Shown piece after piece: positions 17,739 through 27,197 of a DNA stretch of 54,107 bases (position 1 is the first letter of the stretch; each line of letters opens with the position of its first letter). Location: positions 1 through 54,107 of the forward strand of contig JAIQFA010000029.1 in NCBI GenBank assembly GCA_020073525.1. Reading direction: 5' to 3'. Made by a program: the position numbers and the translations under genes. The notes below the pieces were generated by a model. It was not told where the DNA came from. It worked only from the letters and a program-made list of their open reading frames with translations, and did no database searches. This DNA comes from Terriglobia bacterium (lineage in GTDB: Bacteria; Acidobacteriota; Terriglobia; Terriglobales; Acidobacteriaceae).

Positions 17739-20700
17739 ATGTCCAACTTTCTCCAACTCGTAAAACAGCGCGTCGTGGTTTACGACGGCGCGATGGGAAC
17801 GAACATCCAGAAGCGCAATCCCACCCTGGACGATTATTGGGGGAAGGAGAACTGCAGCGAAGTTCTGGTGCTGAGCCGTCCCGACATTATTCGCGATATC
17901 CATGCCGACTTTTTCCGCGTGGGTTGCGACATCGTGGAGACGAACACATTTGGCGGGACAGGCCTCGTTCTCGGCGAGTTCGAACTGCGCGACAAAGTTC
18001 GTGAGATCAACCTGAAGGCCGCGCAGCTCGCCAGAGAAGTAGCGCAGCAATTTTCCACCCCGGACCGACCACGCTTCGTAGCCGGATCGATGGGGCCGAC
18101 GACGAAATTGCCCTCGCTTGGACACATCGGCTGGGACGCGATGGTCGAGTCCTACGAAGAACAAGCAGCGGCGCTGATTGAGGGCGGCGTCGATGTGATG
18201 CTCATCGAGACTTGCCAGGATTTGTTGCAGGCGAAAATTGCCACCGTCGGCGTGCTCGAGGCGTTGCGCAAAGCGGGCAAGCGGTTGCCGGTGCAGGTCC
18301 AGGTTACGTTGCAGGAATCCGGAACCATGCTGCTCGGGACCGAGATTGGCGCGGCGCTCACCGCGCTGGAGCCTTACGACATTGACATCATCGGCCTGAA
18401 CTGCGCGACCGGTCCGGCGGAAATGAATGAGGCCGTCCGGTATTTGGGGCTGAACTCCACCAAGCACATTTCGATTTTGCCGAACGCGGGGCTGCCGCAG
18501 AACGTGGGCGGGCACGCGGTGTACAAGCTCGCGCCCAAAGACCTGGCCGGGTATCACAAACACTTTGTAAAAGATTATGGCGTATGCATTGTCGGCGGCT
18601 GTTGTGGCACGACTCCCGAACATCTGAAAGCCGTGGTGGATGCGGTTTCCGGTGTCGAGCCGGCGCAGCGTGATGTGAAGCCCGTGGGCGCGGCTTCGAG
18701 CGCCTACACATCTGTGCCGCTCGACCTGGAGCCCAAGCCCCTGATCGTTGCGGAAGAAATGAACACGACCACGCGCGTCGATCATTTCCGCAAGCTGGTG
18801 CAGGCGAAAAAGTACGACGACATTCTGACGTTGGCGAAGAAGCTCGCCAACGAAGGCTCGCACATGCTCGACCTGTGCTGCGCCATCGTGGGCGAGGACG
18901 AGAAGGGCTACATCTCTGCCATCCTGGAAAGAATTGCGACCCGCGTGCCCGCGCCGATTTTGATCGACAGCACCGAAGCGGACGTAGTGGAAGAAGCGCT
19001 GAAGCGTATTCCGGGCAAGGCTATTATCAATTCGATCAACCTAGAAGACGGCGAGAAGCGGACATCGAAGGTTTTGCCGATGGCGAAGCGCTACGGGGCC
19101 GGCGTGATCGCGCTGACCATCGATGAAGAGGGCATGGCGCTGACGGCAGACAAGAAAGTCGCGATCGCGCATCGCATCTTCGATCTGGCCACACAGAAAT
19201 ACGGTATCCGTCCGGTGGACTTGCTCTTCGACACGTTAACGCTTCCCATTTCCACGGGGCAAGAAGAATACCGGAGTGCCGGCATCGAGACCTTGGCAGC
19301 GGTGAAGCGCATCCGCGAGGAACTTCCGGAAGTGAAGACAGTACTCGGGGTAAGCAACATCAGCTTCGGGCTTGATGCCTATCCGCGCCGCGTACTGAAC
19401 TCGGTGTTTCTGCACGAGGCGGTCGAAAACGGCCTCGACGTCGCCATCGTCAACTACACGAAGATTTATCCGTTGTACAAAATTCCGGCCGAAGAAGTGG
19501 AACTGGCGCGCAAGCTGATTTATCAGGACCGATCGAATGGCGATCCGCTGCAGGTTTACATGCAGCATTTCGCCGGCATGAAAGGGAAGGCGCAGGCGCA
19601 GACCGCGGCGCACGTCGAGACCCTCTCGATCGAAGACAAGCTCAAGTACGCGATCATCAACGGCGAAAAGTCGGTGGGCGAGGGCAAGACCAAGCTCACC
19701 CTGGAAGAATTGCTGGAACAGGCGTTAGGCGAGTACACGCCGCTGGACCTCATCAACACCGTGTTGCTCGACGGCATGAAGACGGTTGGCGACCTGTTCG
19801 GTGCCCGCAAGATGCAATTGCCCTCGGTCCTCGACTCGGCGGGAGTGATGAAAGCAGCCGTCGCCTATCTTGAGCCGAAGATGGAAAAGAAAACCGGCTC
19901 ACAACAGAAGGGTACGATCGTCCTGGCCACGGTGAAGGGCGATGTACATGACATCGGGAAAAACCTCGTCGACATCATCCTCTCGAACAACGGATACAAA
20001 GTCGTGAACCTGGGTATCAAGCAGCCTGGCGACACGATTATCCGCTCAGCGCAGGAGCAGAAGGCCGACGCCATCGGACTGAGCGGCCTGCTGGTCAAAT
20101 CGACGCTCGAGATGAAGTACGTGATCCAGGAGTTGGAACGGCAGAAGCTGGAGTTCCCGGTGATCTGCGGGGGAGCGGCCCTCACTCGCAAGTATGTAGA
20201 AGATGATTTGCGCCGCGAGTATTCGAATGCCGTGTTCTACGGTGAAGACGCCTTCGCCGGCCTGCACGTAATGGAAGACCTAGCCTCGGAAGACGGCAAA
20301 CGCGAAGTGCGTTTAAAGGACGGCCGGACGGTGAAGGAATACGCGAAAGCGGCGGCCGTCGATGAAGAGATCGGCCCCGTGTTCTCTGAGCGCAGCGCGG
20401 TCGTGACCGACGCGCCGAATATTCCGGAGCCTCCCTTCTGGGGCGTGCGCGTGGTAAAGGACTACGATCTGCGTGAGCTCTTCAATTACATCAACGACAC
20501 AGCGTTGTTCAAGAACCAGTGGCAGCTAAAGACCGCGTCACAGGAAGATTACGCAAGGCTGGTCGAGGAGAAGTACCGCCCGATCAAAAAGAAGCTGGAA
20601 GAAGAAGTGATAGCGGCGGGTTGGTTCGAGCCGAAGGTAGTGTACGGATATTTCCCAGCGCAAGGGGATGGCAATGACGTAGTAGTGTATGACCCAAGCT

Positions 20701-21266
20701 CGTGTAGGGACGGACGCATTCGTCCGTCCAAGCCGAGCGAAGCTCGGCAGCAACTGCCACCCAGAGAACTCCTTCGCTTCACCTTCCCGCGTCAGAAAGA
20801 AGGCCGTCGCCTCTGCATCTCTGATTTCTTCGCTGCGCCTTCCTCCGGCAAGATGGATGTACTCGGCTTGTCGCTAGTGACGATTGGTCCAAAAGCTTCG
20901 GTGGAAACGCAGCGTCTCTTCGAAGGTGGAGAATACACCCGCTATCTGTATGTCCACGGCCTGAGCGTGGAGACGGCCGAGGCCCTAGCCGAGTTTCATC
21001 ATAAGAAGATGCGCGAAGAACTTGGCATCGGCGCCGAGGACTCTTCACACATTCGCGATCTGTTTCATCAGAAGTATCGCGGCTCGCGCTATTCGTTCGG
21101 TTATCCGGCGTGTCCGCATCTGGAGGATCAGACCAAGCTGTTTGCGCTGCTCAAGCCGGAGGAGAACGTAGGCGTGCGGTTGACCTCGGGCTTCTTGCTG
21201 GAGCCCGAACAGAGTACCTCGGCGATTGTGGTGCATCATCCGGGGGCCAAGTATTTTGTGGTGTAG
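17739..21266 (+). CDS. metH: Cobalamin-dependent methionine synthase
   Basis: A 1175-residue enzyme that moves methyl from methyltetrahydrofolate to homocysteine through cobalamin. Domains in order: homocysteine-binding barrel (about 1-310, with zinc Cys in GLNCATGP and GGCCGTTPEH), pterin-binding barrel (about 330-590), B12 cap and binding domain (about 630-850, with KGDVHDIGKN supplying the cobalt His), and AdoMet reactivation domain (about 880-1175). So all four modules are present and length is near the usual 1150-1250. Near residues 987-1004 a palindromic element is translated in frame (CRDGRIRPSKPSEARQQ), in a loop before RELLRFTFPRQKEGRRLC. No cobalamin or S-adenosylmethionine riboswitch was recognised upstream; inverted repeats lie there instead. 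The ATG has a modest AAAGAGA site. Confidence 0.95.
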   Translation: MSNFLQLVKQRVVVYDGAMGTNIQKRNPTLDDYWGKENCSEVLVLSRPDIIRDIHADFFRVGCDIVETNTFGGTGLVLGEFELRDKVREINLKAAQLAREVAQQFSTPDRPRFVAGSMGPTTKLPSLGHIGWDAMVESYEEQAAALIEGGVDVMLIETCQDLLQAKIATVGVLEALRKAGKRLPVQVQVTLQESGTMLLGTEIGAALTALEPYDIDIIGLNCATGPAEMNEAVRYLGLNSTKHISILPNAGLPQNVGGHAVYKLAPKDLAGYHKHFVKDYGVCIVGGCCGTTPEHLKAVVDAVSGVEPAQRDVKPVGAASSAYTSVPLDLEPKPLIVAEEMNTTTRVDHFRKLVQAKKYDDILTLAKKLANEGSHMLDLCCAIVGEDEKGYISAILERIATRVPAPILIDSTEADVVEEALKRIPGKAIINSINLEDGEKRTSKVLPMAKRYGAGVIALTIDEEGMALTADKKVAIAHRIFDLATQKYGIRPVDLLFDTLTLPISTGQEEYRSAGIETLAAVKRIREELPEVKTVLGVSNISFGLDAYPRRVLNSVFLHEAVENGLDVAIVNYTKIYPLYKIPAEEVELARKLIYQDRSNGDPLQVYMQHFAGMKGKAQAQTAAHVETLSIEDKLKYAIINGEKSVGEGKTKLTLEELLEQALGEYTPLDLINTVLLDGMKTVGDLFGARKMQLPSVLDSAGVMKAAVAYLEPKMEKKTGSQQKGTIVLATVKGDVHDIGKNLVDIILSNNGYKVVNLGIKQPGDTIIRSAQEQKADAIGLSGLLVKSTLEMKYVIQELERQKLEFPVICGGAALTRKYVEDDLRREYSNAVFYGEDAFAGLHVMEDLASEDGKREVRLKDGRTVKEYAKAAAVDEEIGPVFSERSAVVTDAPNIPEPPFWGVRVVKDYDLRELFNYINDTALFKNQWQLKTASQEDYARLVEEKYRPIKKKLEEEVIAAGWFEPKVVYGYFPAQGDGNDVVVYDPSSCRDGRIRPSKPSEARQQLPPRELLRFTFPRQKEGRRLCISDFFAAPSSGKMDVLGLSLVTIGPKASVETQRLFEGGEYTRYLYVHGLSVETAEALAEFHHKKMREELGIGAEDSSHIRDLFHQKYRGSRYSFGYPACPHLEDQTKLFALLKPEENVGVRLTSGFLLEPEQSTSAIVVHHPGAKYFVV
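20698..20750 (+). repeat. Two-hairpin dispersed element, copy B, inside metH
   Basis: It starts GCTCGTGTAGGGACGG. Hairpin 1 pairs GGACGGACG with CGTCCGTCC around CATT; hairpin 2 pairs GCCGAGC with GCTCGGC around GAA. Both are perfect. It is read through without a stop and adds about 18 residues to the reactivation domain. It matches copies A (11990) and C (53326), which are intergenic. Confidence 0.85.
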
Positions 21267-21587
21267 GACTGGTCACCGCCGAGACGCGGAGCGCACCGGG
21301 AGAAGAGTTTCTTGAAGCTTTCCGGTCGGCTCTACCCCTCGTACGGTAATGAATGTGTTGGTTCCTGAGCCGCTGCCCAAGTCGAAAACCGCTGCTCCCA
21401 GACGGACGATCCGCCTAGAGCGAAACATTCGACGGGCCCGCGAGAGCATTGGAAGGCACGCTGGCTGACAAGCAACTCTGCGGGATAGCCCGTGCGCTCA
21501 ACAACGCCGCAATACCACAACCAAATCCACTAGGGCTCGGAGTGCGAACCCGACCGCCGTTTATGCAATAGAGGGTTTGAATTCCGG
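21267..21587. other. Gene-free spacer between convergent metH and hybrid kinase
   Basis: About 320 bases. I see no recognisable gene, tRNA or clear terminator. The patch GGGTTTGAATTCCGG near 21568 recalls a tRNA T-arm, but no acceptor stem or anticodon arm fits. It may hold decayed sequence. Confidence 0.4.
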
Positions 21588-24353
21588 TTATTTTCCAGCA
21601 GCCGTTCCCAGGCTGCGGCCTAGAACGTCACGTATCCGTCGGCCCAGAGTGGCCAACCGGAAAGGTTTCTGCAGGAGCACGTGCTTGGGATCTAGAATCT
21701 GTTGGTTCGAAAGCAAGTTATTCGAGTACCCTGACATAAACACCACGCGGATCTCCGGACGAACACTCGCTATCCTCTCCGACAGCTCGCGTCCGCTCAT
21801 TAGCGGCATGATCAGGTCCGTCAGTAGGACATGGATAGGCCCGCCATGCTGTTCTGCCAGTCGAAGAGCGTCTGATCCTCCTTTGGCCGTCAACACAGTG
21901 TAGCCACTCTCTCGCAGATACTCGGCGGCGGAATCGCGGACACCATCCTCATCTTCCACGAGAAGAATGGTTTCCGCTCCCGTACTCGGCTGTTGGTGCT
22001 CTTCCATATCTGGTATCTGGATTTCTGCTTCGACGAATGGAAAATAGATCTTGAAAGTCGTACCCATGTCGGGTTCGGTATGAACGAAGATTTGGCCTCC
22101 GCTCTGCTTCACGATGCCGAACACAATCGCGAGCCCCAGTCCGGTACCCTTGCCTTGCTCCTTGGTCGTGAAGAATGGCTCAAAGATATGGGACTTGATC
22201 TCTGCGCTCATGCCGCAACCGTTGTCACTCACCGCGACCATGACGTATTTTCCGGCCTGAGCTTGATTGGCAAGAGGACAGTCAGCGCCATCGAGTTCAG
22301 CATTGCCAGTCTCAATTACAAGTCGACCGCCGTTCGGCATGGCGTCCCGGGCATTGATGATCAAGTTCATTAGTACTTGCTGAACCTGACTCGGGTCTGC
22401 TTTCACCCGCCCAGTATCGCTCCCCGCAAGGAACTGTAGCTCAACGTTTTCTGGGATCAGGCGCTTTAGCATTCTGATCTGTTCTGCGATCAGGGTGTTC
22501 AAATCGAGCACTTTGGGAGAGAGCACCTGCTTACGGCTGAATGCCAACAGGCCTTCGGTGAGGGAGGATCCTCGTTCTGTTGCTTTTACGATTTCGCCGG
22601 CGTATCGGCGGGTGGCCTCATCCGTGAGCTTTTTTTCGAGCAGTTCCGCATAGCTGCTGATTGCCATCAAGATGTTGTTGAAGTCATGAGCTACGCCGCC
22701 TGCCAGCCGGCCGGTCGCTTCGATCTTCTGCATCTGACGCAGTTGCTGTTCCAACTCGCGGCGACCCGTAACGTCCTCGACCGTCCCCTCGAAATAAAGG
22801 GTCCGGCCGCCGGAGTCGCGCACGACGCGGGCATTCTCGGAAACCCAGATGGTCTTTCCATCCTTGCGATAGGCTTCGTATTCAAAACTCTGCACCACAT
22901 CACGCTCTTCCAGGATTTTGGCGAATTCGGTGTGCATCTCCGGTTTCACGTATTCCTGGGTCCTTATGTCTTGGCGAGCATGGATGAGCTCTTCCGGCGA
23001 ATCAAAGCCGAGCATGTGCGCCAGAGCTGGGTTCGCGGATATGTACTTGCCATCCGGAGTCGTCTGATAGATGCCCTCGACAGCATTTTCAAAGATGGTC
23101 CGATACTTCTGTTCTGCCTGTCGCAGGGCGATTTCCGACCGCTTCTGCTCGGTGACATCGGTCAGGAACCCCAGAATTCCCTTGACCTTGTGGTTGGCGT
23201 CTCGGATTGGAGCCGCGGACAGGCTGATCGTCACCAGAGAGCCGTCTCGTTTTTGGCGGAGTAGTTCGATCCCTTTCATGATTTGACCTGACAGCAGTTC
23301 GGTGTGCAAATGAGCGGCTTCTTTCAGTCCGGTCTCAGGAACGATGGGAATCGGCTTGCCAATGACTTCGTCTTCGCTCCATCCAAACAGAGCTTCTGCC
23401 GCTGGATTCCACATGGTCACGCGGCTCGCGGCGTCGGCCGCAATGATCGGCATGGGGGACCCATAAATACTGGTTTCGCTGGCCCGGCGAAGAGCTTCTT
23501 CAGCGAGCTTCTGTGCCGTTATATCCCGTGCGATCGAAGACGCGCCGATCATGGCCGCATCTGAATCGAGAACTGGCGATACGGCGAGCGATACGTGGAT
23601 GAGCTTTCCGTTCTTGGCCATGCGTATGGTTTCAAAATTCTTGATAGCGCGGCCGGCCTTCAACTCCTCCATGATCTTGCGAACCTCATCGGAACGCCCG
23701 GGGGGAGAGAGGATGAAGATGTTCTGGCCGATGGCCTCGCGCGCAGAGTAGCCATACATCCGCTCGGCACCCTTGTTCCAACTCGTAATCCGGTAGGCCA
23801 GGTCCTTGCCGATGATGGCGTCTTGCGAAGATTCGACAATCGCCGCCAGGCGCACAACCGTTTCCTGTGCCCAGCGCCGCGCCGTAATGTCGCGAACATA
23901 TACGGTATAAGAGCTCTGTTCCTCGACGGTGATCTGGGTGACTGTGATCTCGGCCGGAAATTCGCTGCCATCAGCCCGCAAGCACCGGGTTTCGAGGCGA
24001 TTGCCCAGGATGTCGATGCCGCCCGGTTCGGCAGGCGTGAAGAATTCCCGGCGCAAACGATCCTGCAGCGCGGGATGCAGGATGGTCTGGACCACATCCT
24101 GGCCCAATGCTTCCGATCGGGAGATGCGAAAGGTTCGCTCTGCCGCCGGATTGAAATCCGTGATCCTGGCCTCCGGATCGGCACAGATGATGGAGTCCAG
24201 AGCAAAATCCAGGAGAGCCTGACGGCGAGCCTCGCTCTCGTGGAGAGCCTGTTGAACGCGCACAAGATCACTGGAGGCTGGGGTGGAGTTCATAGCCAAC
24301 TTGCTATGAGTGGGCCGTTCGGCTGGATCCTGTGAGCCTGTTCGGCGCCTCAT
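21588..24353 (-). CDS. Hybrid histidine kinase with four PAS domains and a receiver
   Basis: A 921-residue soluble sensor kinase. Four PAS domains run from about residue 35 to 545, each ending in a typical PAC tail (DITARRW, DITAQKL, DVTEQKR, DVTGRREL). The kinase core follows: dimerisation helix GGVAHDFNNILMAISSY with the phospho-acceptor His near 556, N-box NLIINARDAM, G1 DNGCGM and G2 GKGTGLGLA, all intact. A receiver (about 790-905) holds the LLTDLIMP Asp and LQKPF Lys. No membrane helix, so it senses cytosolic or diffusible cues. It is 11 bases downstream of a degenerate kinase gene, with GAGG eight bases before the ATG, so the two are one operon. MNSTPASS at 24293 is a possible later start. 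The trigger is unknown. Confidence 0.92.
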   Translation of the reverse strand: MRRRTGSQDPAERPTHSKLAMNSTPASSDLVRVQQALHESEARRQALLDFALDSIICADPEARITDFNPAAERTFRISRSEALGQDVVQTILHPALQDRLRREFFTPAEPGGIDILGNRLETRCLRADGSEFPAEITVTQITVEEQSSYTVYVRDITARRWAQETVVRLAAIVESSQDAIIGKDLAYRITSWNKGAERMYGYSAREAIGQNIFILSPPGRSDEVRKIMEELKAGRAIKNFETIRMAKNGKLIHVSLAVSPVLDSDAAMIGASSIARDITAQKLAEEALRRASETSIYGSPMPIIAADAASRVTMWNPAAEALFGWSEDEVIGKPIPIVPETGLKEAAHLHTELLSGQIMKGIELLRQKRDGSLVTISLSAAPIRDANHKVKGILGFLTDVTEQKRSEIALRQAEQKYRTIFENAVEGIYQTTPDGKYISANPALAHMLGFDSPEELIHARQDIRTQEYVKPEMHTEFAKILEERDVVQSFEYEAYRKDGKTIWVSENARVVRDSGGRTLYFEGTVEDVTGRRELEQQLRQMQKIEATGRLAGGVAHDFNNILMAISSYAELLEKKLTDEATRRYAGEIVKATERGSSLTEGLLAFSRKQVLSPKVLDLNTLIAEQIRMLKRLIPENVELQFLAGSDTGRVKADPSQVQQVLMNLIINARDAMPNGGRLVIETGNAELDGADCPLANQAQAGKYVMVAVSDNGCGMSAEIKSHIFEPFFTTKEQGKGTGLGLAIVFGIVKQSGGQIFVHTEPDMGTTFKIYFPFVEAEIQIPDMEEHQQPSTGAETILLVEDEDGVRDSAAEYLRESGYTVLTAKGGSDALRLAEQHGGPIHVLLTDLIMPLMSGRELSERIASVRPEIRVVFMSGYSNNLLSNQQILDPKHVLLQKPFRLATLGRRIRDVLGRSLGTAAGK

Positions 24354-24364
24354 TTGTCGCGCCT

Positions 24365-25537
24365 CTACTCCCCAAGCAACTCGTGAATCCGATCCGTGAG
24401 TGTATCAAGGCGGAAGGGCTTCCGCAGGATGGCGTTCTCGGGAGGATCGTTCTCAGGCGAAGAATGTGCTTGATCGGTATCCCCCGACATGTAAAGGACC
24501 TTCAGGTCGGAATGAAGCTCGAGTAACTTTTCGGCTACCTGGAGTCCGGTCATCCTGGGCATTACGATGTCGGTGATCAAGATGTCAAGGCGGGAGCGAT
24601 TCTGCTGCACGACGTGAATGGCTTCATCGCCCGTCCTTGCCTGCAGGACCTTAAAGCCCTCCATTTTCAGGAATTCCGAAGTTGGGATGCGCACTGCGTC
24701 ATCGTCTTCGACAACCAGAATGGTCCTGGCGACGGGGACATTCCGTCGAGAACTGCGCCCAGGATCTTCTCGGGCATCTTGTTTCAGTGCCGGGAAATAG
24801 ATGTTGAAGCTGCTGCCTTTTCCCGGTTCGTTGTTGAATCGGATACATCCTCCGGCACTCTTGACGATGCCGCGAACCGCTGCCAGAGACAGGTTGATTC
24901 TGGCATTCTGATCATGGCTGCCGACAAGCTCTTCCGTTGTGTCGCCGTGACCAGTGTCGTCGATGGAGAGCATGACATACTTGCCCGGCCGCTCGATCTC
25001 GCCCATGCCCATGGATTCTTGGTTCAGATCTACCAACGCTGTGCTGGTCGTGAGCTTTCCGCCCTTGGCCATTGCATTCCGCGCATTGATTGCGAGATTC
25101 AGCACCACTTGTTCGATCTCAGCGGGATCGGCATTGACCATCGGGATGCTCGGATCGAGATTGAACACAACCGAGATGCGTTCACCAGCCAGCTGCTCCA
25201 GAAGATCGCTAATCCCCGTTAGTACATTGTTTAGATCCACGGGCTGAAATGAAGCGGCCTGTTTGCGGCTTATGGCCAAGAGCTTTTGGACTAAAGCGGT
25301 TGCTCGACTAGCGTTGCTAAGAACTTGTTCCAGACTGCGCCGTTGTGTGGTGGAAGCGTTCTTCATCTCCAGTTCGGCGTAGCTGGTGATCGCCATCATG
25401 AAGTTGTTGAACTGGTTGGCCGTTGCCCGCGCAACCTCGCTCATTAATTCAGTTTTCTGTGCAAGTAAGATCGTCCGCAGGTCAGCATGGAATTCAGGGA
25501 GGCCGTTTGTCGGTTTGCTGGTTAGAAGGTCCACCAT
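24365..25537 (-). CDS. Degenerate histidine-kinase core fused to an intact receiver
   Basis: A 390-residue protein built like the C-terminal half of its downstream neighbour but with kinase motifs lost. The dimerisation helix reads ATANQFNNFMMAITSY, where the phospho-acceptor His is Asn (residue 41) and the next Asp is Gln. The N-box NLAINARNAM remains. The G1 box is DDTGHGDTTEE, lacking the Gly-Met; the F-box is missing; and the G2 box GxGLGLA is replaced by ARINLSLAAV. The receiver (about 265-385) keeps LITDIVMP and LRKPF. It should not autophosphorylate; a scaffold or phosphate-acceptor role is inferred. Start uncertain: 25537 has GGGGAAG upstream, and a GTG at 25669 would add 44 non-conserved codons. 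Confidence 0.8.
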   Translation of the reverse strand: MVDLLTSKPTNGLPEFHADLRTILLAQKTELMSEVARATANQFNNFMMAITSYAELEMKNASTTQRRSLEQVLSNASRATALVQKLLAISRKQAASFQPVDLNNVLTGISDLLEQLAGERISVVFNLDPSIPMVNADPAEIEQVVLNLAINARNAMAKGGKLTTSTALVDLNQESMGMGEIERPGKYVMLSIDDTGHGDTTEELVGSHDQNARINLSLAAVRGIVKSAGGCIRFNNEPGKGSSFNIYFPALKQDAREDPGRSSRRNVPVARTILVVEDDDAVRIPTSEFLKMEGFKVLQARTGDEAIHVVQQNRSRLDILITDIVMPRMTGLQVAEKLLELHSDLKVLYMSGDTDQAHSSPENDPPENAILRKPFRLDTLTDRIHELLGE

Positions 25538-25865
25538 CAGAGCACGCTTCCCCACGTTGGCGTTTCTCGTGACTATTCCCGCTACGATACCTAGTCCACA
25601 AGAGCCATTACAACTTACGGAGGTAATCGAGCACAGCGTATTGCCTCTGGTTATCAGGTCACCTCCCACAAGAAAGACGGAATGGGATGGATCACTTCTA
25701 ACAGCCGCCCGGTTGAGCGCTTTTCTCGCAGTCTGCTATTTGTCCATTTTCCAGAAATGGTGAACTCATTGTTGAACAGCAGTGGAGCTCGCGTATGTTA
25801 CGCCGCTTGTTATCAATGCTTTCGAGTTTCTCGGATTGTGGAACACGGCATGCCTATATACCAGC
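25538..25865. promoter_or_regulatory. Divergent spacer between kinase operon and receiver-EAL pair
   Basis: About 330 bases with both promoters expected. If the degenerate kinase starts at its alternative GTG, the first 130 bases are coding. I recognise no sigma-54 motif or other gene. Confidence 0.3.
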
Positions 25866-26240
25866 ATGGCCGACAGAGTTCTTATCATCGACGATGACGA
25901 ACAGCTAGTGGATGCTTATCGCGACTATTTTTCGGAGAGCCAGTATGAGGTCGACTGCGCCCAGGAGCTGGAAGAAGCCCAAACTCTGTTGGCCCATTTT
26001 TCATATTCGGTTGTAATCACGGATCTCCGCTTGAGCAAACTCGCGTTCGGCGGCCTCGATCTGATTAAGCATATTCGCGAAAGTTCCATGCAAACACGCA
26101 TCATTGTTTTGACCGCCTATGGCTGGCCGGAACTCAAGGCGGAGGCATCGGCATCTGGAGCGGATGCATTTCTTCGAAAGCCAACACGGCTGAAAGAGTT
26201 AGGGAAGACAGTTATGCGGTTGTCAGGAGCCAGGGCATGA
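25866..26240 (+). CDS. Single-domain response regulator paired with an EAL protein
   Basis: A 124-residue stand-alone receiver. The start at MADRVLIIDDD is chosen because the receiver fold begins there; the 28 upstream in-frame codons look non-coding and no strong ribosome site is visible. The acidic pair DDD, the phospho-acceptor in VVITDLRLSK, the Thr in VLTAYG and the Lys-Pro in FLRKPT are all present, so phosphorylation is likely. Its stop overlaps the next start (ATGA), so it is tightly coupled to the EAL protein, as if a receiver-EAL fusion had been split into two genes. It is divergent from the hybrid kinase operon, whose members are candidate phosphodonors. Output is probably control of the EAL enzyme. 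Confidence 0.85.
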   Translation: MADRVLIIDDDEQLVDAYRDYFSESQYEVDCAQELEEAQTLLAHFSYSVVITDLRLSKLAFGGLDLIKHIRESSMQTRIIVLTAYGWPELKAEASASGADAFLRKPTRLKELGKTVMRLSGARA

Positions 26241-27100
26241 AGAAGTCTATTCTCGAAACGATTCTCGATCCGTATGAGCTATCCGTCCGCTTTCAGCCTA
26301 TTTTCCGGATCCAAGGCGGAGCGAGACACGTTGATAGTGTCGAAGCCTTGATTCGCGGGCCTCGGGGAACACACTTTGAAAGGGCGGACATCCTGTTTGA
26401 CTATGTCCGTCGCAAGAGGGCGGAGGCGGCCGTCGATGAAAGTTGTCTGACCGCGATCTGCGACGCGGCCAAAGGATTGCCTTCCAAAGTACGTATCAAC
26501 GTCAACGTGCATGCCTCAACCCTCGGCCGCAATTCCGGATTCGTTGACTTCTTTCTACGGCATCTACAAAAACAGTCCTTCACCCCGGAACGGTTCACGA
26601 TGGAACTTGTGGAACATGCTCCGACCTGTAACATCCCTGAACTAACGAACAGCATTGCGGAGTTACGAAGGAGCGGCGTCCGCGTCGCACTGGACGACGT
26701 AGGTCTGGGTCAGTCTAACTATCGCATGATTCTGGATTGCCATCCCGAATACTTCAAGTTGGACGCGTACTTCGTGCGTGGTTTGAGCACCGACTCAAAG
26801 CGGCGCGCAGTAGTGGAATCGCTCGTAACGCTGGCGAAAGCGTTGGGAGGCTCGGTGGTAGCGGAAGGTGTGGACTCGAACGACGACCTTTCGCAGCTAG
26901 AGGCGATGGGGGTCAATCTGGCCCAGGCGAACGTTTTGTGCCCGGCCATTTCGTTGGAAGAGCTGCTGGCGACCGGCTATCTTAGCGACCCGTCTTTCGG
27001 TACGCTGGCTCGGCCGGAGCCGGGGAAGCAGAACATCCACAATTTCGACCAACGCCGGACGGCTCTGAGTCTTGCGGCGTGGCAGTCCTTCTACACGTGA
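26237..27100 (+). CDS. EAL-domain cyclic-di-GMP phosphodiesterase
   Basis: A 287-residue protein that is almost entirely one EAL domain (about 10-250), which would open c-di-GMP to pGpG. All metal and substrate residues can be matched: EALIRG, INVNVH (Asn), MELVEH (Glu), ALDDVGLG (Asp-Asp), FKLDAYF (Lys), VVAEGVD (Glu) and LAQANVL (Gln). The DDFG consensus is DDVG. It is probably active, though only assay would show this. It overlaps the receiver gene upstream by four bases, so the receiver may act in trans as its switch. It is transcribed towards the sigma-54 activator gene, with a 97-base convergent gap. No GGDEF domain is attached. Confidence 0.88.
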   Translation: MKKSILETILDPYELSVRFQPIFRIQGGARHVDSVEALIRGPRGTHFERADILFDYVRRKRAEAAVDESCLTAICDAAKGLPSKVRINVNVHASTLGRNSGFVDFFLRHLQKQSFTPERFTMELVEHAPTCNIPELTNSIAELRRSGVRVALDDVGLGQSNYRMILDCHPEYFKLDAYFVRGLSTDSKRRAVVESLVTLAKALGGSVVAEGVDSNDDLSQLEAMGVNLAQANVLCPAISLEELLATGYLSDPSFGTLARPEPGKQNIHNFDQRRTALSLAAWQSFYT

Positions 27101-27197
27101 GACACTTCCTCTAACCCTGGCAGGCGCACGCCAGAGTTCCTTTCGGGTCGCAACGCTAAAGATGCAATCGTGTGCCGGTCCGGCCGAGGAGAGCCTG

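Noticed and set aside
21540..21600. tRNA-like patch with a T-arm resemblance
   Set aside because: No matching acceptor stem, D-arm or anticodon arm.
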